A stretch of 64,000 bases of DNA, from NCBI RefSeq assembly GCF_017832975.1, contig NZ_JAFIBI010000001.1, positions 930,001-994,000 on the forward strand, read 5' to 3'. The translations under genes and the position numbers were made by a program. Shown here in pieces: positions 41,567 through 50,589 of the stretch (position 1 is the first letter of the stretch; the number at the start of each line of letters is the position of its first letter). The DNA is from Arthrobacter sp. PvP023 (GTDB taxonomy: Bacteria; Actinomycetota; Actinomycetes; Actinomycetales; Micrococcaceae). The notes under the pieces were generated by a model. That model did not search any database, was not told where the DNA came from, and saw nothing but the letters and a program-made list of their open reading frames with translations.

Positions 41567-42907
41567 ATGTCAACATCAATGCGCGAGACCGCCCCGCAGC
41601 AGGACCGGCTCAGTGCCAGGCAAACCCGGAAAGTCATTACCGCCGGGTGCGTGGGGATTTTCGTCGAACTCTACGACAACGGCATCTTCGCTTTCATGGC
41701 CGGCACCCTTGCCCTCGTCTTCCTGGCACCCGGCAACCCGGACAACGCCCTGTTGTTCGTCTTTGCGGGATACGCCGTGTCATTCTTCGTGCGGCCGCTC
41801 GGCGCCGTGGTCTGCGGATACCTGGGCGACCGGATCGGGCGGCAGAAGCTCCTGGTCTTCGTCATCCTGTTGATCAGTGTGGCGACGGCGGGCATCGGCC
41901 TGCTGCCCGCCTACGCGGCCATCGGCGTCGCGGCCCCCGTGCTCCTGGTGTTGCTCCGCATGCTGCAGGGCTTCTCCGTTGGCGGCGAAGCCGCCGGCGC
42001 CATGACCTTCCTCGCCGAGCACGCACCCGAAGGCAAGCGCGGCGTCATCACGTCCTACGCCCAGATCGCCTCCTTCGCCGCCCTGCTCACCGGCACGCTC
42101 GTCGCGTTCTCCATGTCTCCCTGGCTCACCCAGGCAGCGATCGACGGCGGCGGCTTCGGCGCGTTCGCCTGGCGCATCCCGTTCCTGGTGGCCATACCCA
42201 TGGGCATCATCGGCTGGTACATCCGCAAGGCGATCAGCGACACCCCCAACTTTGAAAAGCTCAAGGAAGAAGGCGGGCTGTCCGAGAACCCGCTGAAGGA
42301 AGCGTTTGCGTCGGCCGAACACCGCCGGGCAATGCTGCTGGCCCTCTTCATCCCGCTCATGAACGGCTCCGGCTACTACGTCCTGTTCTCGTACATGCCC
42401 ACTTTCCTCAAGGGCAAGCAGCTCAACTTCACCATCGGCGAAGCCCTTCTGGTCACTGCCTGCAGCCTGGTGGTCATCTGCATCGCCATCCCCTTCATGG
42501 GCGCCCTCTCGGACCGCGTCGGCCGCAAGAAAGTCATCGCCGGCTCCGCAATCGCCATGGCCGTCCTCGGCATTCCCTCCTACGCCCTCATCGCCACCGG
42601 CCAGATGGCACTGGCCATCCTCGGCGCCTGCATCATGGCCGTCGTCTTCGCCGGCCACACCGCAGTGATCCACATCCTGATCGTGGAACTCTTCCCCACC
42701 CGGGTCCGCTACTCGGCCTACGGACTGGGCTACAACATCTCGTCTGCACTCTTCGGCGGTACGGCACCGCTGCTGATGACCTGGCTGATCTCATCCACCG
42801 GCAACATCTACATGCCAGCGTTCTACGCAGTCATCACCGCGCTGGGCACCCTTGCCGCCGTCAGCACGGTCAAGGACCGGGCGCACCTGCCGCTCCGCGA
42901 CGCCTAA
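41567..42907 (+). CDS. MFS transporter, metabolite:H+ symporter (MHS) family
   Basis: A 446-residue transporter with 12 helices. The signature loop GDRIGRQKLLV after helix 2, RMLQGFSVGGEAAGAMTFLAEHAP, and the matching SDRVGRKKVIAG in the second half identify the MHS branch (shikimate, alpha-ketoglutarate, proline/betaine, citrate symporters). AGGA precedes the chosen ATG; two upstream in-frame ATGs are weaker. It follows pxpC by 50 bases and may be the second route of uptake for the regulon or belong to the idonate set downstream. Confidence 0.88.
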   Translation: MSTSMRETAPQQDRLSARQTRKVITAGCVGIFVELYDNGIFAFMAGTLALVFLAPGNPDNALLFVFAGYAVSFFVRPLGAVVCGYLGDRIGRQKLLVFVILLISVATAGIGLLPAYAAIGVAAPVLLVLLRMLQGFSVGGEAAGAMTFLAEHAPEGKRGVITSYAQIASFAALLTGTLVAFSMSPWLTQAAIDGGGFGAFAWRIPFLVAIPMGIIGWYIRKAISDTPNFEKLKEEGGLSENPLKEAFASAEHRRAMLLALFIPLMNGSGYYVLFSYMPTFLKGKQLNFTIGEALLVTACSLVVICIAIPFMGALSDRVGRKKVIAGSAIAMAVLGIPSYALIATGQMALAILGACIMAVVFAGHTAVIHILIVELFPTRVRYSAYGLGYNISSALFGGTAPLLMTWLISSTGNIYMPAFYAVITALGTLAAVSTVKDRAHLPLRDA

Positions 42908-42964
42908 CCACCCGCTTCATCACTGCACCTGCATTACTGCACCGCAAACCACCAGGAGACTTCC

Positions 42965-43714
42965 ATGCCTTTTTCAGACTATTCGACTGCCCTCGTCACG
43001 GGCGCGTCCACCGGAATGGGTGCCGCCATCGCCGGCCGCCTCGCCAAGCGCGGACTCACCGTCCACGCCCTGGCCCGGAACGAGGAGCGGCTCAACGAAC
43101 TGGCCGACAAAACCGGCGCGGTCCCGCACGTCGTCGACCTGACCGACACCGCGGCGCTGGCCGCCGTCGTCGGTGATCTTGAAGTGGATGTCCTGGTGAA
43201 CTGCGCCGGAGTATCCCGGCCGGGGAACATCCTGGACTCCAGCGAAGGCGACATCGACGAACTCATTGACGTCAACCTGCGCGGCCTGCTCCAGCTGACC
43301 AGGCTGGTGCTGCCAGGCATGGTGGAACGGGACCGCGGGCACGTCATCAACATCAGCTCCATCGCGGGCCTGTACAACTTCTACGGCCACACCGTCTACC
43401 ACGCGACCAAGGCGGCGGTCCACCAGGTATCCCGGCAGCTTCGCAACGACACCGTGGGCAAGCGCATCCGAGTCACCGAGATCTGCCCCGGACGCGTCGA
43501 AACGGAGATCTTCGGCCGCAACATGGGCGGTACCCCGGAAGCCATGGAAGAGGCGTGGAAGACGTACTACGAAGGCTACGAGTCGCTGACCACGGACGAC
43601 ATCGTCAACGCGATGGACTACGCGATCGAAACGCCCCGGCACGTCAACGTGGGCATGCTCGAACTCATGCCCACGTTCCAGGTCCCCGGCGGCCTTACCT
43701 TCGACCGGCGCTAA
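42965..43714 (+). CDS. Short-chain dehydrogenase/reductase
   Basis: A 249-residue SDR. The cofactor loop VTGASTGMGAAIAG, NCAGVSRPG, the catalytic serine in NISSIAG and YHATKAA (Tyr and Lys) are complete. KRIRVTEICPGRVETEIFG fits the classical subgroup close to the YdfG/serine 3-dehydrogenase type. It oxidises a hydroxyl next to a carboxylate in related enzymes. It lies between the MFS gene and a hydroxyacid dehydrogenase in a tight rightward run. Confidence 0.85.
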   Translation: MPFSDYSTALVTGASTGMGAAIAGRLAKRGLTVHALARNEERLNELADKTGAVPHVVDLTDTAALAAVVGDLEVDVLVNCAGVSRPGNILDSSEGDIDELIDVNLRGLLQLTRLVLPGMVERDRGHVINISSIAGLYNFYGHTVYHATKAAVHQVSRQLRNDTVGKRIRVTEICPGRVETEIFGRNMGGTPEAMEEAWKTYYEGYESLTTDDIVNAMDYAIETPRHVNVGMLELMPTFQVPGGLTFDRR

Positions 43715-43760
43715 CCGCCCGCGCCCGCTTCATTACACCCCACGATTGATAGGTTCTTCG

Positions 43761-44705
43761 ATGCAAACAGTCCGCACCGTCAGCTTCCCCGACCCGCAAC
43801 TGCTGGCCGATCTCTCGCCCCTCCCCGAAGGGCTGAGGGGAGTGGTGTGGGACCTGAAGACGGATCCCGACGGCGGGACGCCGGGTGAGATCGACGGCGT
43901 CATCCTCCCGTACATCGACGCCTCCGCCGTGCTGGGTTCCCTTGGCAAGGTCGAGGACCTGAAGTTCGTGCAGACGCAGTCCACCGGCTACGACGGCGTC
44001 ATCGAGGCTGCCGGGCCGGCGGCCGGCGTGGCCAACGCCTCCGGTGTCCACGCCGCCGCCACCGCCGAACTGGCCGTAGGGCTGATCCTGGCGAAGCTGC
44101 GCGGCATCGACCAGGCCGTCCGTGACCAGCAGTACGGCCTGTGGCGGCCGGAGCGGCGCCAGTCACTGGCCGACCGGCGCGTGCTGCTGGTGGGAGTCGG
44201 CGGGATCGGGCACGAAATCGTCCGCCGCCTGGAACCCTTCGAAGTCACTGTCACCCGGGTGGGGAGTGCAGCCCGCACCGACGAATACGGCGAAGTGCAC
44301 GCGTCCGCGGAACTCCCCGCGCTCGCCGCCACACACGACATCCTGGTCACGGTACTGCCACTGAACCAGCAGACCCACCAGCTGATCGGCGAAGAGGTCC
44401 TCGCCGCCCTCCCGGACGGTGCCCTGGTGGTGAACGTGGGCCGCGGCTCCGTGGTGGACACGGCTGCCCTGACCAAGGAAGTCCTGTCCGGCCGCCTGCA
44501 GTGCGCGCTCGACGTCGTTGATCCCGAGCCGCTGCCCCAGGACCACCCGCTGTGGTCCACTCCGAACGCCCTGATCACCCCTCACATCGGCGGCAATGCA
44601 TCGGCGTTCCAGCCGAGGATCCTGAAGCTCCTGCGGCAGCAGCTTGAAGCCCTCGCAGCGGGACAGGCTCCCGCCAACCTGGTGCAGGCCGGTCCTTTCG
44701 CATGA
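43761..44705 (+). CDS. D-isomer-specific 2-hydroxyacid dehydrogenase
   Basis: A 314-residue protein. The NAD site VLLVGVGGIGHEIVRRL, the catalytic arginine in VNVGRGSVVDTAAL, and the histidine in ITPHIGGNA are intact. It resembles phosphoglycerate/hydroxypyruvate reductases. It would reduce a 2-keto sugar acid or hydroxypyruvate. The ATG at 43761 is chosen over a TTG five codons upstream. The end overlaps the start of the gluconate 5-dehydrogenase gene by ATGA. Confidence 0.86.
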   Translation: MQTVRTVSFPDPQLLADLSPLPEGLRGVVWDLKTDPDGGTPGEIDGVILPYIDASAVLGSLGKVEDLKFVQTQSTGYDGVIEAAGPAAGVANASGVHAAATAELAVGLILAKLRGIDQAVRDQQYGLWRPERRQSLADRRVLLVGVGGIGHEIVRRLEPFEVTVTRVGSAARTDEYGEVHASAELPALAATHDILVTVLPLNQQTHQLIGEEVLAALPDGALVVNVGRGSVVDTAALTKEVLSGRLQCALDVVDPEPLPQDHPLWSTPNALITPHIGGNASAFQPRILKLLRQQLEALAAGQAPANLVQAGPFA

Positions 44706-45472
44706 GTGCACTTTTTGACCTGACGGGGCGCGTTGCCCTGGTGACCGGTTCGAGCAGGGGGATCGGCAATGCCCTGGCAAGGGCCCTGGCCGATGCCGGC
44801 GCCACGGTGGTGCTGAACGGCATCAACCCGGAACGGCTCAAGGACGCCGCGGCCGCGATGGCCGCCGACTATCCGCCGGGCCGGGTACACAGCTGCGCCT
44901 TCGACGTCACCAGCGACGCCGAGGCCGCGCGCGGCATTGCGTGGGTGGAAGAGAACGTGGGGCCGCTGGAGATCCTGGTGAACAACGCCGGAATCCAGCA
45001 CCGCGTGCCCATGCTGGAGCTGGACGTGAAGGACTGGGAACGCGTCATCTCCACGGACCTGACCAGCGCCTTCCTGGTGGGGCGGGAAGCGGCCCGGCAC
45101 ATGATCCCGCGCGGCCGGGGCAAGATCATCAACATCTGCTCGGTGCAGACCGACCTGGCACGGCCCACCATCGCCCCGTACATCGCGGCCAAAGGCGGAC
45201 TGCGGAACCTCACCCGGGCCATGACCGCGGAATGGGCGGCCTCCGGGCTGCAGATCAACGGCATCGCACCGGGCTACATCCACACCGAGATGACCCAGAA
45301 CCTGGTGGACGATGAGCAGTTCAACGCCTGGATCCTGGGACGCACCCCCGCCCACCGCTGGGGGACCGTGCAGGACCTCGCCGGCCCGGCCGTCTGGCTG
45401 GCCTCCGACGGCTCCAACTTCGTCAACGGCCAGACCATCTTCATCGACGGCGGAATGACGGTGGTGGTCTGA
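44702..45472 (+). CDS. idnO: Gluconate 5-dehydrogenase (5-keto-D-gluconate 5-reductase)
   Basis: A 256-residue SDR. LFDLTGRVALVTGSSRGIGNALA, NNAGIQHRVPMLEL (a substrate-loop feature of IdnO/Gno proteins), INICSVQTDLARPTIAPYIAAKGG and GYIHTEMTQNL identify it as IdnO-like. It reduces 5-ketogluconate to gluconate. It is flanked by the L-idonate dehydrogenase and gluconokinase genes, which is the classical L-idonate degradation order. It ends one base into the ATG of the next gene. Confidence 0.88.
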   Translation: MSALFDLTGRVALVTGSSRGIGNALARALADAGATVVLNGINPERLKDAAAAMAADYPPGRVHSCAFDVTSDAEAARGIAWVEENVGPLEILVNNAGIQHRVPMLELDVKDWERVISTDLTSAFLVGREAARHMIPRGRGKIINICSVQTDLARPTIAPYIAAKGGLRNLTRAMTAEWAASGLQINGIAPGYIHTEMTQNLVDDEQFNAWILGRTPAHRWGTVQDLAGPAVWLASDGSNFVNGQTIFIDGGMTVVV

Positions 45473-46548
45473 TGTCCAACAGCGAAGACCTGCCTGCCGC
45501 AGCCCTTCCCGTCGCTGGTCCTGCCGTAGTGGCCCACGCGGCCGGCGACCTCCGGATCGACGACGTAACTCTCGCCGCACCGGCCCCGGACGAGGCCGTC
45601 GTCGAGGTCTTCTACGGCGGCATCTGCGGCTCCGACCTGCACTACTGGCTGCACGGAGCGGCCGGTGAATCCATCCTGAAGGCGCCCCTGGTGCTGGGCC
45701 ACGAGATTTCCGGGACTGTGGTCCGCGCCGCGGCGGACGGCACCGGTCCGGCCGCGGGGACCGCCGTCGCCGTTCACCCGGCAACTCCGGCACCCGGCGC
45801 AGCCCGGTATCCGGCGGACCGGCCCAACCTCTCGCCCGGGTGCACCTACCTGGGCAGCGCCGCCCGCTACCCCCACACCGACGGCGCGTTCAGCCGGTAC
45901 GTGAACCTTCCGGCGCGGATGCTGCGCGCGCTGCCGGAGGGCATTGACCTGCGCACGGCCGCGCTGATCGAGCCAGCCTCCGTTGCATGGCACGCGGTGT
46001 CCCGGGCCGGCGACGTCGCGGGAAAGACCGCCCTCGTGATCGGCAGCGGCCCCATCGGCGCGCTGGCTGTCGCGGTCCTGAAGTGGGCCGGCGCAGGCCG
46101 GATCGTCGCCGTCGACATGCACGCCAAGCCTCTGGAAATCGCTGCGGCCGTGGGCGCGGACACGGTCCTCGCCGCCGACGACGCGGAAGCAATCGCCGCC
46201 GTCGAGGCCGACGTCGTGATTGAATCCTCCGGCAACCACCACGGACTGGCTTCCGCCATCCAGGGCGCGACCCGCGGCGGCACGGTGGTGATGGTGGGCC
46301 TGTTGCCCACCGGCCCCCAGCCGGTCCTGATCTCCCTGGCCATCACGCGGGAACTGGAGCTCAAGGGTTCGTTCCGCTTCAACGACGAGATCGACGACGT
46401 CATCGCGGCCCTCGCCGACGGCTCCCTGCAGATCGATCCGGTGATTACGCATGAGTACCCGGTGGAGGCAGCCCTCGAGGCGTTCGGCGTCGCCCGGAAC
46501 TCCGCCGAATCCGGCAAGGTGCTCCTGAGCTTCGGGGCCGCAGCATGA
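45472..46548 (+). CDS. idnD: L-idonate 5-dehydrogenase (zinc-type MDR family)
   Basis: A 358-residue protein. FYGGICGSDLHYWLHG and LVLGHEISGTV hold the catalytic zinc ligands. The NAD loop is LVIGSGPIGALAVAVLKWAGA. YWLHGAAGESILKAPL is typical of IdnD, which oxidises L-idonate to 5-ketogluconate. Oddly, the structural-zinc lobe that normally has four cysteines reads HPATPAPGAARYPADRPNLS with only one Cys after it, so that zinc is probably lost. It overlaps gntK by ATGA. Confidence 0.85.
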   Translation: MSNSEDLPAAALPVAGPAVVAHAAGDLRIDDVTLAAPAPDEAVVEVFYGGICGSDLHYWLHGAAGESILKAPLVLGHEISGTVVRAAADGTGPAAGTAVAVHPATPAPGAARYPADRPNLSPGCTYLGSAARYPHTDGAFSRYVNLPARMLRALPEGIDLRTAALIEPASVAWHAVSRAGDVAGKTALVIGSGPIGALAVAVLKWAGAGRIVAVDMHAKPLEIAAAVGADTVLAADDAEAIAAVEADVVIESSGNHHGLASAIQGATRGGTVVMVGLLPTGPQPVLISLAITRELELKGSFRFNDEIDDVIAALADGSLQIDPVITHEYPVEAALEAFGVARNSAESGKVLLSFGAAA

Positions 46549-47090
46549 CCGCCAATATCCCGCCCGTGGTTGTCATGGGCGTCTCCGGCTGCGGAAAGTC
46601 CACCGTCGGTGCGCTGCTCGGGGAACGGCTGGGTGTCCCGTTCTTTGACGGAGACGACTTTCATCCGCCCGCCAACAAGGCAAAGATGGCCAGTGGCATT
46701 CCGCTGGACGATGACGACCGGGCGCCGTGGCTGGCCGAAATAGGTGCTGCGCTGGCAACGCCGGCCGCCGGAACCGGCTCCCGCATCATCGCCTGTTCGG
46801 CCCTGAAGCGCCGTTACCGCGACCTGCTGCGGAGCTTCGCGCCGGACCTGGTGTTCGTTCATCTGTCCGGTGACGCTGCCACTATCTCCGGCCGGTTGAG
46901 CAGCAGGGAACATGAATACATGCCCGGCAGCCTGCTGGCGTCCCAGCTGGCGACGCTTGAGCCGCTGGGGTCCGATGAGCTGCACGTGTCAGTGGACTTC
47001 CTTGATGATCCGGCCTCGCTCGTGGACGTCATCGTGCGGCAGCTGGGAGTGCTCGGCGGGCCGAATGCTGCGGTTTTGGCCGAGATTTAG
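46545..47090 (+). CDS. gntK: Gluconokinase
   Basis: A 181-residue kinase. P-loop MGVSGCGKST (about 11-20), FFDGDDFHPPANKAKMASGIPLDDDDRAPWL (the gluconate site) and IACSALKRRYRDLLR are the hallmarks of GntK/IdnK. It phosphorylates gluconate to 6-phosphogluconate for the pentose phosphate route, completing idonate to 5-ketogluconate to gluconate to 6-phosphogluconate. It is last in the rightward run and converges on the S4-domain gene with two bases between stops. Confidence 0.93.
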   Translation: MTANIPPVVVMGVSGCGKSTVGALLGERLGVPFFDGDDFHPPANKAKMASGIPLDDDDRAPWLAEIGAALATPAAGTGSRIIACSALKRRYRDLLRSFAPDLVFVHLSGDAATISGRLSSREHEYMPGSLLASQLATLEPLGSDELHVSVDFLDDPASLVDVIVRQLGVLGGPNAAVLAEI

Positions 47091-47092
47091 CG

Positions 47093-47476
47093 TTAGGCCG
47101 GGCCGCGCAGGCGTTCCATTTCGCGGCGGTCCTTCTTGGTGGGCCGCCCGGTTCCGCGGTCGCGTTGCGGAAGACCGAGTGCGGGCGCCACCGGCCTGGG
47201 CGGGGTGTGGTCGGTGAAGCAGTGTGCGGCCGCCTCGGCGCCGACGCGCTTGGCGATCAGCCGCCGGACCTCAAGGATCCGTTCGTAACCCGGCTGGCGG
47301 ACCCGGACGGTGTCGCCCGGAACCAGCGATTGCGAGGCCTTGGCCGGGTTTCCGTTGAGCCGGACGTGCCCGGCCCGGCAGGCGGCAGTGGCCGCAGAGC
47401 GGGTCTTGTAGGCACGGATGGCCCACAGCCAGGCATCAATACGGACTGTGGCTGGGGCTGACGGAAGGCTGCTCAT
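47093..47476 (-). CDS. S4-domain RNA-binding protein (Hsp15-like)
   Basis: A 127-residue protein. RIDAWLWAIRAYKTRSAATAACRAGHVRLNGNPAKASQSLVPGDTVRV (about 11-60) is an S4 domain of the HslR/Hsp15 type, which binds stalled 50S subunits carrying nascent chains. The tail is basic (GRPTKKDRREMERLRG). I start at the ATG before SSLPSAP; a longer frame begins 12 codons upstream without support. Probably a housekeeping gene. Confidence 0.85.
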   Translation of the reverse strand: MSSLPSAPATVRIDAWLWAIRAYKTRSAATAACRAGHVRLNGNPAKASQSLVPGDTVRVRQPGYERILEVRRLIAKRVGAEAAAHCFTDHTPPRPVAPALGLPQRDRGTGRPTKKDRREMERLRGPA

Positions 47477-47536
47477 GACTGCAGCCGAGTATAGCGGGAC
47501 GCGATCGTCCAACGACCGTCCCGCAGCAGGCGGGGC

Positions 47537-47836
47537 CTAGCCTTCGCAATCCTTGCAGTACTTCATGCCGTCCTTTTCGCGGGCCAGCTGGCTGCGGTGG
47601 TGGACCAGGAAGCACGACATGCAGGTGAACTCGTCCTTCTGGACAGGGATGATCTGCACCAGGAGTTCCTCATGGGAAAGGTCAGCTCCCGGGAGCTCGA
47701 AGGAGTCGGCCAGGTCGGACTCGTCCACGTCGATCTGGGACGTTTGCGTGGCAGAGCGCTCTGGTTTGAGAACGTCGGCCGCTTCGTTTGCCTCGTCCTC
47801 GGTGGACACCCTGGGCGCGTCATAGTCGGTTGCCAT
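47537..47836 (-). CDS. DUF4193 family protein
   Basis: A 99-residue acidic protein, highly typical of actinobacteria. The N-terminal half is disordered and Asp/Glu-rich. The C-terminal half holds EFTCMSCFLVHHRSQLA and YCKDC, a C-x2-C...C-x2-C zinc-ribbon. Function unknown; it is often near essential replication or transcription genes. AAGGAGAG lies 9 nt before the ATG, which fits the family start MATDYD. Confidence 0.93.
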   Translation of the reverse strand: MATDYDAPRVSTEDEANEAADVLKPERSATQTSQIDVDESDLADSFELPGADLSHEELLVQIIPVQKDEFTCMSCFLVHHRSQLAREKDGMKYCKDCEG

Positions 47837-47952
47837 GTGCCGGTCTCTCCTTGGAGCGGGCGAAGACGGCGTCTGCGTACCGTCTGAAGAAAACACATCT
47901 TAGCCACTCCGGCGGGAACATAAAAGGGCTTGCGCTGCGGCACGAAACGCAA

Positions 47953-47986
47953 GCGGACGACGGCGGGAAGTCCCGTCGTCGTGCGC
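47953..47986. repeat. Palindromic repeat copy, two mismatches
   Basis: GCGGACGACGGCGGGA-AG-TCCCGTCGTCGTGCGC, centred on 47969/47970, 21 bases past the AraC stop. Confidence 0.9.
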
Positions 47987-48006
47987 TGGCGGAGGCGGTA
48001 AGGCGG

Positions 48007-48930
48007 TCAGCTTTGTACCCGCTGCCGGTAGTGCCGCGGGGTTTCCCCGGCATCGTTGAGGAAATGCCGGTTGAAGTTGGACAGGTTGGAGAAGCCGACT
48101 TCGTAGCAGATCTCGGAAATGGCTTTGTCGCTGCGCTCTAGCAGGCGCCGTGCGTGCGCCAGCCGGAGCTTGCGGACCAGGTCGCTGAAGTTCTGCCCGG
48201 TGGCGCGCTTGAAGTATTTCGAGAAGGTGGGCTCAGGCATTCCCACCAGGGCTGCGGCCTCGGACATCTTGACGTTTCCGGCGTGGTTGGTAAACACGTA
48301 CTCCAGGATGATGTCCACCACGGCCGCGGCCTGGCCGTCCAGCTGCGGCCGGAACCACTCATCGGCAAGATACCGCCGCTCTTCCGCGGGCGCATGGGCA
48401 AGGACAGCAAACAGTTCAAAGAGGTGGTGAAGCCGTTCCAGTCCGGTGGAGGTGCCCATCGCCTCGATGGATGCGGCCGCCTTCCCGGCTGACCGGCCCA
48501 GGAACTCGATCCCGCGTGCGGACTGCTCCAGCAGGGGCTTGACCTCCGCCATCTCGGGGACCAATGCGGCGGTCTGTTCGACCCATCTTCCGTCGAACTG
48601 GATGACGGCGTCCCGGTTCGCCAGCACTTCGCCGGGCTCAAGGTCGCTGACCCAGTCGTGCGGCAGGCCGGAACCGACCAGGGCCACATGGCCGGCCTCG
48701 AAGGTGCCGATGTGGTCTCCGACAATGAACTTTCCGGTGCCCTTCCGGATCAGGTGGATCTCGTACTCGGGATGGTAGTTCCACCGGGCCACGGGGCTGG
48801 GGTAGTCGTGCTGGTGCCACCGGACCGAGTGGTTGGGATCGGGCGGGATGACTTCCCTGTTGGCCCGCATCCCCAGCAGCCTTTCGGCCAGCCTTGCGGT
48901 GGCTCCGTCAGTGGGGTCGGCGGCACTCAT
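48007..48930 (-). CDS. AraC-family transcriptional regulator
   Basis: A 307-residue protein. The N-terminal cupin (YHPEYEIHLIRKGTGKFIVGDHIGTFEAGHVALVGSGLPHDW) would bind a sugar or polyol. The C-terminal double HTH includes MSEAAALVGMPEPTFSKYFKRATG and ISEICYEVGFSNLSNFNRHFLNDAGETPRHYR. It is divergent from the polyol ABC operon and is its likely activator. GGAG lies 7 nt before the ATG. The direct repeat GTCGGGAA (49019 and 49029, 10-base period) in the gap is a plausible binding site. Confidence 0.9.
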   Translation of the reverse strand: MSAADPTDGATARLAERLLGMRANREVIPPDPNHSVRWHQHDYPSPVARWNYHPEYEIHLIRKGTGKFIVGDHIGTFEAGHVALVGSGLPHDWVSDLEPGEVLANRDAVIQFDGRWVEQTAALVPEMAEVKPLLEQSARGIEFLGRSAGKAAASIEAMGTSTGLERLHHLFELFAVLAHAPAEERRYLADEWFRPQLDGQAAAVVDIILEYVFTNHAGNVKMSEAAALVGMPEPTFSKYFKRATGQNFSDLVRKLRLAHARRLLERSDKAISEICYEVGFSNLSNFNRHFLNDAGETPRHYRQRVQS

Positions 48931-49018
48931 GGCGATTCTCCGTGGGATCCGTGGGTTATGAAAAATGGACAGCTCGCAACAGCCTTTTCCTTAGGTTAGC
49001 CCCTGCCGGAGGCGAACA

Positions 49019-49087
49019 GTCGGGAACCGTCGGGAAAATAAGTATCAGAAAATGGCAACCAGGGCGCTAGTTGTGCACTACCGCACA
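49019..49087 (+). promoter_or_regulatory. Candidate AraC and repressor sites before the polyol operon
   Basis: GTCGGGAA is repeated directly at 49019-49026 and 49029-49036, one helical turn apart, as AraC dimers often require. TGTGC-N6-GCACA at 49072-49087 is a separate dyad. Both lie in the 286-base divergent gap, which holds no gene. Confidence 0.45.
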
Positions 49088-49216
49088 CGCCTAAAGTTGA
49101 GGAACATCAGCGCGGCACCACGGATACCCGATGGCAGGCCCCGCCCCAGTCCGGTACCTCGACGCAGCAGTCGAAGTACAGCGGCTGTGCACCCCTGAAG
49201 TACAAAGGAGTCCTTA

Positions 49217-50563
49217 ATGCGCCCAAAAACTCGCGTTGCCGCTTTGGCAGCTGGCGCCCTGTGCGTCGCCCTGAGCGCCACGGCCTGTGCCGGTGCTGGC
49301 GGAGGCAATTCCGCTGGTGACCCGAACAGCATCAACGTCCTGATGGTGAACAACCCCCAGATGGAGGACCTGCAGCGGCTCACCGCGGAAAATTTCACCA
49401 AGGAGACCGGCGTCAAGGTCAACTACACGATCCTGCCTGAGAACGACGTCCGCGCCAAGATCAGCCAGGAGTTCTCCAGCCAGGCCGGCCAGTACGATGT
49501 TGCCTCCCTCTCCAACTACGAGATTCCGTTCTATTCCGCCAACGGCTGGCTCGCACCGCTGGACAACGTGGCCAATGACGCCGGGTTCGACCAGGACGAC
49601 ATCCTGCCGGCCTACACGGCGTCCCTCACCGGCACGGACGGCAAGCTCTACGGCGAACCGTTCTACGGCGAGTCGTCCTTCCTGATGTACCGGAAGGACA
49701 TCCTGGACGCCAAGGGCCTGACCATGCCGGAGAAGCCCACCTGGGACGAGGTGGCTGACATCGCGGCGAAGGTGGACGGCGCGGCCCCGGGAATGAAGGG
49801 TATCTGTCTGCGCGGCCAGCCCGGCTGGGGCCAGGTCTTCGCGCCGCTGACCACGGTGGTGAACACCTTCGGCGGCACCTGGTTCGACAAGGACTGGAAC
49901 GCCCAGGTCAACTCCCCGGAATTCACCGAGGCAGTCGAGTTCTACACCAAACTGGTCCGCGAGCACGGTGAATTGGGCGCCGCCCAGGCCGGCTTCACCG
50001 AATGCCTGAACAACATGAGCCAGAGCAAGGTGGCCATGTGGTACGACGCCACATCGGCCGCCGGAGCCCTGGAAGCCGACGCGTCACCAGTGAAGGGAAA
50101 GATCGGCTACGCCCAGGCCCCGATCAAGGAAACCAAGTCCTCCGGCTGGCTGTGGACCTGGTCCTGGGCCATGCAGGCCGCCTCCAAGAAGCAGGATGCT
50201 GCCACGAAGTTCATCGCCTGGGCCAGCTCCAAGGAATACGAGGAACTCGTGGCGGCCAAGCTCGGCTGGGCGAAGGTTCCCTCCGGCAAGCGCATCTCCA
50301 CCTACGAGAATGCCGAATTCCAGAAGGCTGCGCCATTCTTCAAGGCCGAACGCTTCGCCATCGAGAACGCCGACCCGAAGAACCCCGGCGCGCAGGAACG
50401 CCCGGCCGTCGGCATCCAGTTCGTGGGCATTCCCGAGTTCGCTGCGCTGGGCACCAACGTCTCCCAAGGCGTCAGCTCCGCTATTGCCGGCCAGGGTTCT
50501 GTGGCTGACGCGCTGGCCAAGGGCCAGGAAGCTGCACAAAAAGTCGGCAATAAGTACAAGTAG
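49217..50563 (+). CDS. Polyol/sugar ABC transporter substrate-binding lipoprotein
   Basis: A 448-residue lipoprotein. The lipobox is SATACAG (Cys about 24). NPQMEDLQRLTAENFTKETGVKVNYTILPENDVRAKI, then GEPFYGESSFLMYRKDIL and GWLWTWSWAMQAASKKQDAATKFIAWASS match SmoE-like binding proteins for sorbitol and mannitol. AAAGGAG lies 6 nt before the ATG. It heads the operon of two permeases, dehydrogenases and a kinase, all consistent with polyol catabolism. Confidence 0.9.
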   Translation: MRPKTRVAALAAGALCVALSATACAGAGGGNSAGDPNSINVLMVNNPQMEDLQRLTAENFTKETGVKVNYTILPENDVRAKISQEFSSQAGQYDVASLSNYEIPFYSANGWLAPLDNVANDAGFDQDDILPAYTASLTGTDGKLYGEPFYGESSFLMYRKDILDAKGLTMPEKPTWDEVADIAAKVDGAAPGMKGICLRGQPGWGQVFAPLTTVVNTFGGTWFDKDWNAQVNSPEFTEAVEFYTKLVREHGELGAAQAGFTECLNNMSQSKVAMWYDATSAAGALEADASPVKGKIGYAQAPIKETKSSGWLWTWSWAMQAASKKQDAATKFIAWASSKEYEELVAAKLGWAKVPSGKRISTYENAEFQKAAPFFKAERFAIENADPKNPGAQERPAVGIQFVGIPEFAALGTNVSQGVSSAIAGQGSVADALAKGQEAAQKVGNKYK

Positions 50564-50589
50564 CACCAACCAAACCCCAGGAGAATCCC

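Noticed and set aside
44582..45793. 403-codon leftward frame opposite idnO and idnD
   Set aside because: No recognisable domain, no ribosome site, and the other strand carries two complete dehydrogenases.
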